Shown: positions 5,357 to 5,975 of the stretch, one piece after another
How the letters are laid out: every line of letters begins with the position of its first letter
Position numbering within the stretch: the stretch's first letter is position 1
Origin: an uncultured Faecalibacterium sp.
GTDB lineage: Bacteria; Bacillota; Clostridia; Oscillospirales; Ruminococcaceae
Assembly (NCBI GenBank): GCA_900765105.1
Contig: CAAFQM010000320.1
Span: forward strand, 1-5,975
Reading direction: 5' to 3'
DNA length: 5,975 nucleotides
Notes under the pieces: generated by a model
The model's database searches: none
The model's input: only the letters and a program-made list of their open reading frames with translations
What the model was told of the DNA's origin: nothing
Program-made: the position numbers and the translations under genes

Positions 5357-5407
5357 AAGAACAGGTCTGTACCGAACCTCCCGTACAGGCCTGTTCTTTT
5401 TGTTTTC
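5357..5407 (+). terminator. Strong rho-independent terminator of the dehydrogenase/NERD-like transcript
   Basis: GAACAGGTCTGTAC (5359-5372) pairs with GTACAGGCCTGTTC (5383-5396) over 14 bp with one G-U pair. The stem extends to 16 bp with the flanking AA/TT, the loop is ten bases, and a run TTTTTGTTTT follows. The T-run is only on the right, so the terminator works for plus-strand transcripts. It isolates the dehydrogenase operon from the TRAP receptor gene. Confidence 0.9.
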
Positions 5408-5419
5408 TCTGGTTTTTCT

Positions 5420-5438
5420 GCCCTGCAGGGCTTATTTT
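5420..5438 (+). terminator. Possible second small terminator
   Basis: GCCCTGCAGGGC (5420-5431) is a perfect 12-base palindrome, foldable as a 4-bp GC stem with a TGCA loop, and is followed by TTATTTT. The stem is short, so it is at best a back-up to the strong terminator 13 bases upstream. Confidence 0.3.
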
Positions 5439-5499
5439 CCGTGCATTTTACAAAAGTACAGTCTCTTTTCAAACGTGGAAACATCTGGTAAAGATTCGG

Positions 5500-5520
5500 A
5501 TAAGAAGTGCCCTTTCTTAT
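5500..5520. repeat. Inverted repeat ATAAGAA-N7-TTCTTAT just upstream of the TRAP receptor promoter
   Basis: Perfect 7-base arms at 5500-5506 and 5514-5520 are separated by GTGCCCT. The right arm ends on the first base of the proposed -35 box (5520-5525). Its size and position suit a dimeric regulator distinct from the one that binds the shared word. It is not followed by a T-run. Confidence 0.45.
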
Positions 5521-5548
5521 TGTCTCCTTCCGACTGATATGTTAGTAT
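5520..5548 (+). promoter_or_regulatory. Proposed promoter of the TRAP receptor gene
   Basis: TTGTCT (5520-5525) and TAGTAT (5543-5548) match four of six consensus bases each with a 17-base spacer. The predicted start is near 5555, giving a long leader of about 107 bases. The shared word at 5535-5544 and a dyad GATAT-N6-ATATC (5536-5551) overlap the spacer and -10. Confidence 0.5.
5535..5544 (+). promoter_or_regulatory. Shared operator-like word TGATATGTTA at the TRAP receptor promoter
   Basis: This exact copy is in the direction of transcription and overlaps the start of the -10 box. Including ACTGATATGTTA, it matches the dehydrogenase-leader copy over 12 bases. It is part of a wider dyad (GATAT at 5536-5540, ATATC at 5547-5551). 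It is inferred to be a repressor site. Confidence 0.6.
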
Positions 5549-5632
5549 ATCGTCAAGGAAAGCATGCCGCAGGCGGAACACACACCGGGGACTGCACGAC
5601 CCCCGCGCATCGGTCCCGCTCAAGGAGAGGGC

Positions 5633-5698
5633 ATGAAAACCATCGAAAAGGAGAGAATTTTATGCGTATCCACAAAATCACCCGTCGTAATTTCATGA
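5633..5698 (+). CDS. Short upstream ORF (21 codons) overlapping the TRAP receptor start
   Basis: ATG at 5633 is preceded by AAGGAGAGG at about five bases and encodes MKTIEKERILCVSTKSPVVIS before TGA at 5696-5698. It is in a different frame from the TRAP receptor and overlaps its first 12 codons. The receptor's own ribosome binding site (5648-5655) lies inside it. It could be a leader peptide that couples or tunes translation, or a chance ORF. The peptide has no recognisable family. Confidence 0.3.
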   Translation: MKTIEKERILCVSTKSPVVIS

Positions 5699-5975
5699 AG
5701 GTCGCAGGTGTTTCCGCTCTGGCTATGGGTCTGGCTGCCTGCGGCGGTTCTTCCGCCTCTACCAGCACCGCTGCTTCCACTGGCACTTCTGCTTCCGGCT
5801 CTGCTGCAGGCGGTGAAGTGACCGGCGACAAGGTCGTCATCAACATCGGCCACATCAACGACGAGCGTGATTCCTGGCATCAGGGTGCTCTGAAGTTCAA
5901 GGAGTACTGCGAAGCAAACTCCAACGGCACCATCGAAGTTGACGTCTTCCCCAACAGCCAGCTGGGACCCGAGGT
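5662..5975 (+). CDS. TRAP transporter substrate-binding lipoprotein, DctP family (N-terminal part, runs off right edge)
   Basis: The first 104 codons are present. Residues 1-27 form a lipoprotein signal peptide: basic start with RR at 8-9, hydrophobic stretch 14-26, and lipobox LAAC with C27 as the lipidated residue. A Ser/Thr/Ala/Gly-rich linker (28-51) tethers the domain to the membrane outer face. The mature domain starts VVINIGHINDERDSWHQG, and FKEYCEANSNGTIEVDVFPNSQLG (79-102) matches the DctP-family signature (a kF-e--e--S-G-i-v-vfPn-qLG pattern). The protein should capture an organic or sugar acid and hand it to a DctQ/DctM membrane pair, expected just beyond the right edge. The motif TRRNFMK (7-13) also fits the twin-arginine consensus. 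The start is set by AAGGAGAG six bases before ATG. The shared operator word in its promoter ties it to the catabolic genes on the left. Confidence 0.9.
   Translation, partial: MRIHKITRRNFMKVAGVSALAMGLAACGGSSASTSTAASTGTSASGSAAGGEVTGDKVVINIGHINDERDSWHQGALKFKEYCEANSNGTIEVDVFPNSQLGPE

Noticed and set aside
1..5975. CRISPR array, tRNA or rRNA genes, insertion sequence or phage elements
   Set aside because: No regularly spaced repeats, cloverleaf sequences, transposase-like proteins or terminal inverted repeats with target duplications were found on either strand.

Overview
The window looks like chromosomal DNA from a GC-rich, low-oxygen Firmicute of the Clostridia (Oscillospiraceae/Ruminococcaceae, Faecalibacterium-like). 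That placement is an inference. It rests on strong AGGAGG-type ribosome binding sites, near-consensus sigma-A promoters, GC-rich coding regions beside AT-rich promoters, a lipoprotein with a Ser/Thr/Ala/Gly-rich linker, and the gene families present. The genes look like a catabolic module for a small acidic or hydroxylated carbon source. No RNA gene, CRISPR array, insertion sequence or phage element was seen.

Layout. The left half is on the minus strand. Reading in transcription order from about 3345 down to 1, it holds an FCD-type GntR regulator (2524-3249), a second paralogous FCD-type GntR regulator (1778-2458) with a terminator (1732-1767), a strong promoter (1679-1707), a GlpA-like FAD oxidoreductase with a C-terminal BFD-like iron-sulfur domain (156-1616), and the first 50 codons of a second FAD oxidoreductase (1-152, running off the left edge). 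The right half is on the plus strand. It holds a zinc- and NAD-dependent medium-chain alcohol dehydrogenase (3482-4510), a membrane-anchored protein that resembles a NERD nuclease-related domain without its catalytic residues (4552-5283), a strong terminator (5357-5407), and the start of a TRAP-transporter substrate-binding lipoprotein (5662 to the right edge). The 378-base gap 5284-5661 holds a hairpin, the terminator, a small palindrome, the TRAP promoter with two overlapping inverted repeats, and a 21-codon upstream ORF.

How it may work together. The TRAP system would import an organic or sugar acid. The zinc dehydrogenase, whose N-terminal half resembles L-galactonate 5-dehydrogenase (LgoD/YjjN)-like enzymes, would oxidise a hydroxyl group using NAD. 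The FAD pair, resembling the GlpA/GlpB-type pair often followed by a DUF1667 protein, would oxidise a 2-hydroxy acid or a glycerol-phosphate-like substrate. The main observation is a shared 10-base word, TGATATGTTA or TGAAATGTTA. It lies in or beside all four strong promoters: regulator, dehydrogenase, FAD oxidoreductase and TRAP receptor. In three of the four it sits in the -35/-10 spacer in the same orientation. This predicts one repressor, probably one of the two GntR proteins, controlling the whole cluster including its own gene. The substrate cannot be read from the sequence.
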